Origin: Chloroflexota bacterium
GTDB lineage: Bacteria; Chloroflexota; Dormibacteria; Dormibacterales; Dormibacteraceae
Reading direction: 5' to 3'
NCBI GenBank assembly: GCA_005880175.1
Contig: VBJR01000131.1
Coordinates: 1-6,170 of the forward strand
Length of the DNA stretch: 6,170 nucleotides
Made by a program: the position numbers and the translations under genes. Shown here piece after piece: positions 1-4,984 of the stretch; position 1 is the stretch's first letter, and each line of letters begins with the position of its first letter. Below the pieces are notes generated by a model. It worked only from the letters and a program-made list of their open reading frames with translations. It did not search any database and was not told the origin of the DNA.

Positions 1-1
1 C

Positions 2-1291
2 TCCTACATCCTGTCCCACTCGGGAGCACGCATCGTCTGCGTCCACCCGGACCACCTGGACGCGGTGGACGCGATCCGGACCGAGGTGCCCGACGTCGAG
101 CACTTCGTGGCCCTGGACGGGGCCCGCGAGGGCTGGCTGGACTACGAGGAGTTACTGACCGCCGCGAGCCCGAGGTTCACGCCGGCGCCGGTCACCGAGC
201 AGGACCTGCTCACGATCAACTACACGAGCGGCACGACGGCGCGGCCCAAGGGCGTGATGATCACGCACCGCAACGCGTACATGAACGTCGTGGGAACGCT
301 GCTCCACCTGCCGCTGCGCGTGGACGACCGCTACCTGTGGACGCTGCCGATGTTCCACGCCAACGGCTGGACGTTCACGTGGGCCGTGACAGCCGCCGGC
401 GGGACGCACGTCTGCCTGCCCCGGGTGGAGCCGCGCGCCATCTTCGACCTGATCCGGACCGAGCGGGTGGGCTGGCTGTGCGCGGCCCCGACCGTCCTGA
501 TCGGCCTGGCCAGCGCGCCCGCCGAGGTCCGGGGCGAGGTCCCGGCGGGCGTCCAGGTGATCACCGCGGGGGCGCCCCCGGCGGCCGCCACGATCGAGCG
601 GCTGGAGGGCGACCTGGGCTGGGAGGTCACGCACGTCTACGGGCTGACCGAGACCGCGCCGTTCATCACCGTGTGCGAGCCGCGGCCCGAGCACGAGCGC
701 CTGGCCCCGGCCGAGCGGGCCGTGGTCAAGGCCCGCCAGGGCGTCGAGCTGATCACGTCGGGCGAGCTGCGGGTCGTGGACGAGCGCGGCCGCGAGGTGG
801 CGCCGGACGGCCAGACGCTGGGCGAGATCGTGGTCCGCGGCAACGTCGTCATGAAGGGCTACTACAACGACCCCGAGGCCACCGAGCGGGCGATGGGCGA
901 CGGCTGGTTCCACAGCGGCGACGCCGCGGTGGTGCACCCGGATGGCTACGTCGAGATCCGCGACCGGATCAAGGACGTGATCATCAGCGGCGGCGAGAAC
1001 ATCTCCTCGATCGAGGTCGAGGGCGCGCTGCTCCGCCACCCGGCCGTCCAGGAGGTCGCCATCGTGGGCATGCCCGACGAGCGCTGGGGCGAGACGCCGC
1101 ACGCGTTCGTCGTGCTCGCGGCCGGGGCCGAGGCCACCGAGCCGGAGCTGATCGAGTTCGCGCGCGGGCAGCTCGCCCACTTCAAGGCGCCCCGCAAGGT
1201 CCACTTCGTGGCCGAGCTGCCCAAGACCGCGACCGGGAAGATCCAGAAGTACGTGCTCCGCGGCGGAGCGACGGCGATCTCGCGTCAGTAG
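2..1291 (+). CDS. Acyl-CoA synthetase (AMP-forming), 5'-truncated by window edge
   Basis: This is an ANL-superfamily fatty-acyl/carboxylate CoA ligase, which makes acyl-AMP from ATP and then acyl-CoA. The frame is open from base 2 and its first residues (YILSHSGARIVCV) match the middle of the N-terminal domain, so the true start lies upstream; the GTG at 65 is internal. 429 residues are visible. The phosphate-binding loop TSGTTARPKG is at 224-253. LPMFHANGW (347-373), typical of the medium/long-chain acyl-CoA synthetase branch, follows. The adenylate motif YGLTET is at 638-655, GWFHSGD at 902-922, and the hinge region RDRIKDVIISGGENISS at 959-1009. The catalytic lysine of TGKIQK is the codon at 1238-1240. 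All core motifs are intact, so the enzyme is probably active. The motif set resembles the group that includes plant AAE-type and DmdB-like ligases; the acyl substrate cannot be read. One TTA leucine codon is present at 152-154. The gene converges on the aquaporin gene. Confidence 0.95.
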   Translation, partial: SYILSHSGARIVCVHPDHLDAVDAIRTEVPDVEHFVALDGAREGWLDYEELLTAASPRFTPAPVTEQDLLTINYTSGTTARPKGVMITHRNAYMNVVGTLLHLPLRVDDRYLWTLPMFHANGWTFTWAVTAAGGTHVCLPRVEPRAIFDLIRTERVGWLCAAPTVLIGLASAPAEVRGEVPAGVQVITAGAPPAAATIERLEGDLGWEVTHVYGLTETAPFITVCEPRPEHERLAPAERAVVKARQGVELITSGELRVVDERGREVAPDGQTLGEIVVRGNVVMKGYYNDPEATERAMGDGWFHSGDAAVVHPDGYVEIRDRIKDVIISGGENISSIEVEGALLRHPAVQEVAIVGMPDERWGETPHAFVVLAAGAEATEPELIEFARGQLAHFKAPRKVHFVAELPKTATGKIQKYVLRGGATAISRQ

Positions 1292-1310
1292 GCGGCGGCG
1301 AGCCGCCGCC
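1291..1310. terminator. GC-only stem between convergent genes, possible bidirectional terminator
   Basis: A perfect inverted repeat has 9-base arms, GGCGGCGGC at 1291-1299 and GCCGCCGCC at 1302-1310, with GA between them. In RNA this would be an 8-bp helix with a 4-base loop. It starts on the last base of the ligase stop codon and ends 6 bases before the aquaporin stop codon, the expected place for a terminator shared by two converging transcripts. No U-tract follows on either side, so intrinsic termination is uncertain; U-less hairpins are commonly proposed for GC-rich actinobacteria. Confidence 0.45.
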
Positions 1311-1316
1311 CGCGGG

Positions 1317-2018
1317 CTACGGGTGCTGCTCCTGCACGGCGGGAGCGGCCGGCCTGGGCTCCAGCGCGGCGGCGCCGGCGATCTGCGCCCAGTGGACGCC
1401 GGCGGCGATCACGCCGCCGGCCAGCGGGCCGACGAGGTACAGCCACAGGTCGGACCACGAGCCGTTGTTGAACAGGGCCGCGCTCAACGTCGCCCCGACG
1501 CCGACGGCCGGGTTGAACGCGCCGCCCGAGATCGGGCCGCCCGCGAACGCCGCGGCCAGGATCGTGAAGCCGATCGCCAGCCCGTAGAAGGAGTTGCCCT
1601 CGGTCGCCCTGGTGGCGGCCACGTTGAGGACGACCAGCACGAGGGCGGTCGTGAACAGGACCTCGACCGCCAGCGCGCTGGCCGTGAACACGCCGCTGCC
1701 CGGGTGGATGCCGCCGGCGTGGCCGCTGACCAGGTAGCCGGCGACGAACGCCAGGGCGCCGCCGACCAGCTGGGCGACCCAGTAGGCGACCAGCGTCATC
1801 GCGTCGATCTTCCGGCGCAGGAACAGGCCCAGGGACACGGCCGGGTTGTAGTGCGCGCCCGAGATGTGACCGCCCATGTAGACCATGACCATCAGGGCCG
1901 AGCCGATCGCGATCGGGGCCAGCGGCGCCGAGGGCCCGGAGGTCGGGAACAGCGCGATCACCGACAGGAAGACGAAGGTTCCGACGAGCTCGGTGAGCAG
2001 CTTCGCGGCGAGGTTCAT
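1317..2018 (-). CDS. Aquaporin / MIP-family channel with atypical selectivity filter
   Basis: This predicted inner-membrane channel of 233 residues has the normal six-helix length for a bacterial MIP. Both pore half-helices are present: GGHISGAHYNPAVSLG (NPA at residues 58-60) and GGPISGGAFNPAVGVG (NPA at 169-171). The N-terminus LTELVGTFVF is the classical first-helix signature. The arginine that normally follows the second NPA is replaced by valine (residue 172, codon 1503-1505). Aligned by distance to the NPA motifs, the other three constriction positions read Ile38, Ala157 and Gly166. The filter is therefore small and hydrophobic, unlike AqpZ (Phe/His/Thr/Arg) or GlpF. Water or glycerol transport should not be assumed; a small uncharged solute or gas is possible. 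ATG at 2018 was chosen because it starts the family's usual N-terminus; no good Shine-Dalgarno precedes it, and an in-frame GTG at 2036 would add six residues. The gene is divergent from the VOC gene. Confidence 0.93.
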   Translation of the reverse strand: MNLAAKLLTELVGTFVFLSVIALFPTSGPSAPLAPIAIGSALMVMVYMGGHISGAHYNPAVSLGLFLRRKIDAMTLVAYWVAQLVGGALAFVAGYLVSGHAGGIHPGSGVFTASALAVEVLFTTALVLVVLNVAATRATEGNSFYGLAIGFTILAAAFAGGPISGGAFNPAVGVGATLSAALFNNGSWSDLWLYLVGPLAGGVIAAGVHWAQIAGAAALEPRPAAPAVQEQHP

Positions 2019-2039
2019 GGCGTGCCATCTTGCCACAGC

Positions 2040-2045
2040 TACGAT
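2040..2045 (+). promoter_or_regulatory. Candidate -10 box (TACGAT) for a leaderless VOC transcript
   Basis: TACGAT fits the TAnnnT actinobacterial -10 pattern. It ends six bases before the GTG at 2052, so transcription would begin on or next to the start codon. No Shine-Dalgarno is visible before that GTG, which fits a leaderless mRNA. No recognisable -35 lies 16-18 bases upstream; that stretch overlaps the start codon of the divergent aquaporin gene. Confidence 0.4.
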
Positions 2046-2051
2046 GGCCGG

Positions 2052-2429
2052 GTGCTCGGTGCAGTTCGCCCCATCGCGTTCGTCTCCACCACCGATCCCG
2101 CCCGGGCCCGGGCGTTCTACCAGGACACGCTCGGCCTGACGTTCGTGGCCGACGAGGGCTTCGCCCTGGTGTTCGACCTGGCCGGCGTCATGCTCCGCGT
2201 GACGCGCGTCGACGAGCTGCGGCCGCAGCCGTTCACGGTGCTGGGCTGGCACGTCCACGACATCGACGCGGTCGTCCGCGAGCTGACGGACCGGGGCGTC
2301 GCGTTCGAGCGGTACGAGGCCCTGGAGCAGGACGCGCTCGGCGTCTGGCGCTCGCCCTCGGGCGCCCGCGTCGCGTGGTTCCGCGACCCGGACGGGAACG
2401 TCCTCTCGGTCACCCGGTTCGATCCGTAG
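2052..2429 (+). CDS. VOC-superfamily (glyoxalase/bleomycin-resistance-like) protein
   Basis: This small soluble protein of 125 residues has two beta-alpha-beta-beta-beta modules of the vicinal oxygen chelate fold. Module 1 begins PIAFVSTTDPARARAFYQD (residues 7-25), the usual strand plus 'D..RARAFY' helix, and continues GLTFVADEGFALVFDLAGV. Module 2 runs from GWHVHDIDAVVRELTDRGV (65-83) to AWFRDPDGNVLSVTRF (108-123), the hallmark closing strand. Metal ligands are only partly kept. His67 sits in the second-module strand, but the usual histidine of the first strand is absent, and the position normally glutamate after DPDGN..L is Ser119. Glyoxalase I activity is therefore not supported; a binding or other VOC role is possible. 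The GTG at 2052 was chosen because the fold starts immediately after it and a -10-like box lies just upstream. The aquaporin start is 33 bases away on the other strand. Confidence 0.88.
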   Translation: MLGAVRPIAFVSTTDPARARAFYQDTLGLTFVADEGFALVFDLAGVMLRVTRVDELRPQPFTVLGWHVHDIDAVVRELTDRGVAFERYEALEQDALGVWRSPSGARVAWFRDPDGNVLSVTRFDP

Positions 2430-2455
2430 CCTTCCCTTTACGGTAGCCGTCCTGT

Positions 2456-2461
2456 TACCAT
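2456..2461 (+). promoter_or_regulatory. Candidate -10 box (TACCAT) ahead of the broken small gene
   Basis: TACCAT lies in the 39-base gap after the VOC stop codon and ends seven bases before the ATG at 2469, again the geometry of a leaderless transcript. This gap is visibly more AT-rich than its surroundings. No clear -35 was found and there is no Shine-Dalgarno before the ATG. Confidence 0.35.
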
Positions 2462-2468
2462 CGCCGCC

Positions 2469-2806
2469 ATGGCTACCTCGGACACCACGGGCTCCGGCAC
2501 GCGCGAGCTGCCGTGGGCTCTCAAGACGCCGAGCGGCTCGTCCGAGTTCACGGCGTACCGCGACGAGTCGCTCCAGCCGCGCACGGGGACTGGATGCCGC
2601 TGGGCAGCGCGGACGAGCAGAAGCCGGCCGCCCCGGGCACGGTCGAGGCGTGGGGCCGCTCCCCGGACAACCCGGTCGGCGGCTGGTACGGCCTCAAGAA
2701 GGGCCTGCGCGGCCGCTTCGGCATGTACGTGCCCCCGGTCATGGAGGTGCTGGGCCTGGCCGAGGTCGAGCACCAGCCCCGGAACAACCGGATGCGGGCG
2801 GTGTAG
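2469..2806 (+). pseudogene. Frameshifted conserved actinobacterial small hypothetical protein
   Basis: Two pieces of one probable protein lie in different frames. From the ATG at 2469 the protein reads ELPWALKTPSGSSEFTAYRD and stays plausible to about base 2578. After that this frame becomes arginine/serine-rich and runs on into the opposing gene. From 2579 the +2 frame reads AHGDWMPLGSADEQKPA, then SPDNPVGGWYGLKKGLRGRF and ends in NPV-type, well-structured sequence through EHQPRNNRMRAV, stopping at TAG 2804-2806. The two halves resemble the N- and C-terminal parts of a roughly 120-150-residue hypothetical protein that I recall from actinobacteria (function unknown). Only about 111 residues are present, so a middle segment also seems to be missing. 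The frame change fits a deletion of 3n+1 bases near 2571-2582. A sequencing or assembly error in this GC-rich stretch would look similar. The family memory is not a database result. Confidence 0.65.
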
Positions 2807-2820
2807 CGGAGACCGCTACA
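2802..2820. terminator. Perfect 8-bp hairpin containing both convergent stop codons
   Basis: TGTAGCGG (2802-2809) and CCGCTACA (2813-2820) are perfect inverted copies around the loop AGA. The plus-strand TAG (2804-2806) lies in the left arm, and the minus-strand TAG of the ligase (2816-2818) lies at the mirror position in the right arm. The palindrome therefore ends both genes. It is well placed to act as a bidirectional terminator or mRNA 3'-end stabiliser. It lacks a U-tract, so Rho-independent termination is only inferred. Confidence 0.5.
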
Positions 2821-4150
2821 GCAGCTCCCGGTACTCGCGGATCTCCCAGTCCGTCACGTGCGTCATGAACCGGCGCCAGTCGTGACGCAGCAGGCGGATC
2901 AGGGTCCGCGACAGCACCGGACCCAGCAGCTCCCGCAGCGGCTCGTCGGCCGCGAACGCCTCCACGCCCTCGATCAGCGTGGCCGGCAGCTTCGGGAACC
3001 GCTCGTCCTCCAGCACGTTCAGGCCGCCGGGCGGCCCCGGGTCCAGCTCCCGCCGGACGCCGTCCAGGCCGGCCGCGACCATCACCGCCGCCAGCAGGTA
3101 CGGGTTGGCGTCCGAGCTGCCCAGCCGGTTCTCGATCCGCGCGCCCTCGGCGCCGGGGATCGCGCGCACCAGCGCCGTCCGGTTGTCCACGGCCCACCCC
3201 GCCCGCACCGGCGCCCACGTGCCCGGGATGTACCGCTTGTACGCCGTGACCGTCGGCGCCGCCACGCCCGTCATGCCGGCGGCGTGGGCCAGGTGGCCGC
3301 CGATGTAGCGCCGGGCCACGTCCGACAGGCCGTCCTCCGCCTCCGCGGCGTGGAAGGCGTTGGACCCGTCGCCGGCCTGCAGCGTCTGGTGCAGGTGGTA
3401 GCCGCTGGGCGGCGTGTCGCCGCCGTTCACCGGCTTGGCCAGGAACGTGGCGCGCAGCCCGTGGCGCATGGCGACCTCCTTGATCGCCACCTTGAGCAGC
3501 ACCACGTCGTCGATGCAGCCCAGGCCCGAGCCGGGCGCCAGGTTGATCTCGAACTGCCCGGAGCCGTGCTCGTTGAACACCTCGTAGACGGGCAGGGCGA
3601 GCCGCGTCACGCAGTCGTGCAGGTCCTCCAGGAACTCCTGGCACAGCGCCAGCGCGTTGGTCGAGAACCAGGACTGGAGCCCGAAGTCCGGCCCGAAGCC
3701 CCCGCGCCCCGGGTCGGGCCGGAAGAGGTAGAACTCCAGCTCGCTGCCCAGCACGGGCCGGTAGCCCGTCGCGTCCGCCTGGTCCAGCACGTGCCGCAGG
3801 CCCTGCCGAGCCGTCGGCGCCGGCTCGCCCGCCCTCGTGAACACGTCGGCCATCACGTGCGCGCTCGCCCGGGTCCAGGGCAGGCGCCGGAGCGTGCGCA
3901 GGTCGGGCCGGGCGACGCCGTTGCCGAAGCCGGTCTCGATCCCGTACTCGCGCTCCTCCGGCGACATGCCCTGCCAGATGTCCACCGCGACCAGCGGCAG
4001 CGCCCACGCGTGGCCCCGCCGGGCGACGTCGCGGAAGTGGGCGGCGGTCAGCAGCTTGGCGCGAGGCACGCCGTGCAGGTCGAGCACGACCAGCCGCACG
4101 TTCTCGATCTGCTGCTCCTCGAGCCAGATGTCGGCCTCGCCGGGCGTCAC
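2816..4150 (-). CDS. Glutamine-synthetase-family gamma-glutamyl ligase (PuuA/GlnA3-like)
   Basis: This ATP-dependent ligase has the type I glutamine synthetase fold (444 residues) and joins glutamate's gamma-carboxyl to ammonia or an amine. The N-terminal beta-grasp part reads VRLVVLDLHGVPRAKLL (18-34). Catalytic-domain signatures follow in order: GSELEF (135-140; metal ligands Glu137, Glu139), EHGSGQFEIN (194-203; Glu194, Glu201), SGYHLHQTL (249-257; His252), NRTALVRAIP (323-332), and RIENRLGSSDANPYL (338-352; Glu340, Arg342). All metal and ATP residues are therefore present. The loop that normally reads NGSGMH is PPSGYH here, and no adenylylation-site tyrosine motif is recognisable. Both features favour a specialised amine ligase over the housekeeping enzyme. 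The GTG start overlaps the hydrolase stop by four bases (GTGA), so translation is probably coupled. The PuuD-like partner supports gamma-glutamyl-amine metabolism, as for putrescine or another amine; the true substrate is unknown. Confidence 0.92.
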   Translation of the reverse strand: MTPGEADIWLEEQQIENVRLVVLDLHGVPRAKLLTAAHFRDVARRGHAWALPLVAVDIWQGMSPEEREYGIETGFGNGVARPDLRTLRRLPWTRASAHVMADVFTRAGEPAPTARQGLRHVLDQADATGYRPVLGSELEFYLFRPDPGRGGFGPDFGLQSWFSTNALALCQEFLEDLHDCVTRLALPVYEVFNEHGSGQFEINLAPGSGLGCIDDVVLLKVAIKEVAMRHGLRATFLAKPVNGGDTPPSGYHLHQTLQAGDGSNAFHAAEAEDGLSDVARRYIGGHLAHAAGMTGVAAPTVTAYKRYIPGTWAPVRAGWAVDNRTALVRAIPGAEGARIENRLGSSDANPYLLAAVMVAAGLDGVRRELDPGPPGGLNVLEDERFPKLPATLIEGVEAFAADEPLRELLGPVLSRTLIRLLRHDWRRFMTHVTDWEIREYRELL

Positions 4151-4881
4151 CGCTCACCCATCCTGTCGCGCAGCCACCCGAACGGTCCGTCGCCGGCCGG
4201 GTCGCCGCCCGGCAGCTGCTCCGGGTGCCACTGGACGCCCAGCACCGGGCACGCCTCGCCGACGACCGCCTCGATGACCCCGTCATCGGCCTGGCCGGCG
4301 ATCGCCAGGCCGGGAGCGACGCGCGACACCGCCTGGTGGTGCAGGCTGTTGACGCGCGGCCGGGGGCCGGTCCGCCGCTCCAGCTCGGCGTCCGTCACCA
4401 CGATCTCGTGGTACGCGGCGCGCGGGCTGCCCGTGCCGTGCGCGATCCCGTCGCCCCGGGCCAGGTCCTGCTGGAGCGCGCCGGCCATCGCCACGTTGAG
4501 GATCTGCATGCCCCGGCAGATGCCGAGGATGGGCAGGCCCCGGCGCAGCGCCTCCCGCGTCAGCGCGAGCTCGAACTCGTCCCGCTCGACCACCGTCGGG
4601 CCCAGGCCGGGGTGCGGCTCCTCGCCGTAGAAGCGCGGGTCCACGTCGCTGCCGCCGGTCAGGACCAGACCGTCGACCAGGTCGCAGTACGCGGCCGCGG
4701 CCTCGGGCTCGACCGGGGGCAGGCCGACCGGGAGCATGCCCTGGTCCAGCGCCTTGCGGAAGTAGTTGAGCGCGTACACGTTGAGGTCGCGCCGGCCGAA
4801 CTGGCGCCGCTCGGCCGCCTCCGCGTCCAGCAGGTAGCCGACGACGCCCACGACGGGACGCCGCGCGGACGACTCGTTCAT
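4147..4881 (-). CDS. Gamma-glutamyl-GABA hydrolase-like class I amidotransferase (PuuD/C26 family)
   Basis: This cytoplasmic hydrolase of 244 residues is of the class I glutamine amidotransferase fold. It is predicted to cleave gamma-glutamyl amide bonds and release glutamate, as PuuD does on gamma-glutamyl-GABA. The N-terminus RPVVGVVGYLLDA is the usual first strand. LTGGSDVDPRFYGEE (74-88) is the family oxyanion/substrate loop. The nucleophile is Cys122 in GICRGMQILNV (120-130), VNSLHHQAV (177-185) is the conserved PuuD-type segment, and the His-Glu pair is His219/Glu221 in VQWHPEQ. The triad is complete. ATG at 4881 was chosen because GGGAGGGGG lies just upstream (4893-4885) and the family N-terminus follows; the longer open frame upstream runs through the promoter region and is not credible. 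The gene is first in a two-gene operon with the ligase. Confidence is high for the family and moderate for the exact substrate. Confidence 0.93.
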   Translation of the reverse strand: MNESSARRPVVGVVGYLLDAEAAERRQFGRRDLNVYALNYFRKALDQGMLPVGLPPVEPEAAAAYCDLVDGLVLTGGSDVDPRFYGEEPHPGLGPTVVERDEFELALTREALRRGLPILGICRGMQILNVAMAGALQQDLARGDGIAHGTGSPRAAYHEIVVTDAELERRTGPRPRVNSLHHQAVSRVAPGLAIAGQADDGVIEAVVGEACPVLGVQWHPEQLPGGDPAGDGPFGWLRDRMGER

Positions 4882-4884
4882 CTG

Positions 4885-4893
4885 CCCCCTCCC
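4885..4893 (-). promoter_or_regulatory. Strong Shine-Dalgarno of the hydrolase gene
   Basis: On the minus strand the sequence GGGAGGGGGCAG precedes the ATG, with a core GGAGG six bases from the start codon. It decides the start at 4881. It also contrasts with the plus-strand genes at 2052, 2469 and 4985, which have no visible ribosome binding site. Confidence 0.8.
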
Positions 4894-4909
4894 AACCTGT
4901 CGTGCTGCC

Positions 4910-4938
4910 TTGACACCCTGACGGACCGAGGGTACGGT
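4910..4938 (+). promoter_or_regulatory. Consensus sigma-70-type promoter of the racemase-like gene
   Basis: A perfect -35 hexamer, TTGACA (4910-4915), is followed by exactly 17 bases and then TACGGT (4933-4938), which fits TAnnnT. The start of transcription would fall at about 4945-4948. The leader would be about 40 bases for the GTG at 4985, or only a few bases for the GTG at 4952. This is the best promoter match in the window and suggests vegetative-sigma (HrdB/SigA-type) transcription. Confidence 0.7.
4915..4933. promoter_or_regulatory. Short inverted repeat in the divergent promoter, candidate operator
   Basis: ACCCT (4915-4919) and AGGGT (4929-4933) are perfect inverted arms separated by nine bases. 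A nearby odd palindrome, CGGACCG (4922-4928), lies inside, offset by one base from the same centre. The site lies mainly between the -35 and -10 boxes of the racemase promoter and covers the predicted start site of the hydrolase operon. A dimeric regulator here could affect both directions. Five-base arms are weak evidence. Confidence 0.25.
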
Positions 4939-4957
4939 AGGCGGGCCAAAGGTGCAA
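4929..4957 (-). promoter_or_regulatory. Promoter of the hydrolase-ligase operon, overlapping the plus-strand promoter
   Basis: Read on the minus strand, TTGCAC (4957-4952) is followed by 17 bases and then TACCCT (4934-4929). Transcription would start near 4922, giving a leader of about 40 bases that includes the strong Shine-Dalgarno. The -10 box shares bases 4933-4934 with the -10 box of the plus-strand promoter. Minus-strand TACCGT (4938-4933) also fits TAnnnT but is only 13 bases from the -35. Confidence 0.55.
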
Positions 4958-4984
4958 CGTTTAGACCATAACCCGGCGCTGAAG

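Noticed and set aside
1323..2051. Long plus-strand open frame running opposite the aquaporin into the VOC gene
   Set aside because: It is the complementary shadow of the GC-rich aquaporin gene, with low-complexity Arg/Gly/Asp-rich composition and no family features. Only the part from 2052 looks like a protein.
2440..2450. ACGG-TAG-CCGT repeat after the VOC gene as a terminator
   Set aside because: Four-base arms are too short to claim, and the following gene is in tandem, so no terminator is required.
2858..4630. 590-residue open frame on the plus strand across the ligase and hydrolase genes
   Set aside because: Its translation is rich in Arg, Gln, Val, His and Pro without domain motifs, as expected for antisense of high-GC coding DNA. 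The minus-strand genes carry complete catalytic motifs.
4956..4961. AACGTT palindrome upstream of the racemase gene as an operator
   Set aside because: The symmetry stops after six bases, which is expected by chance.
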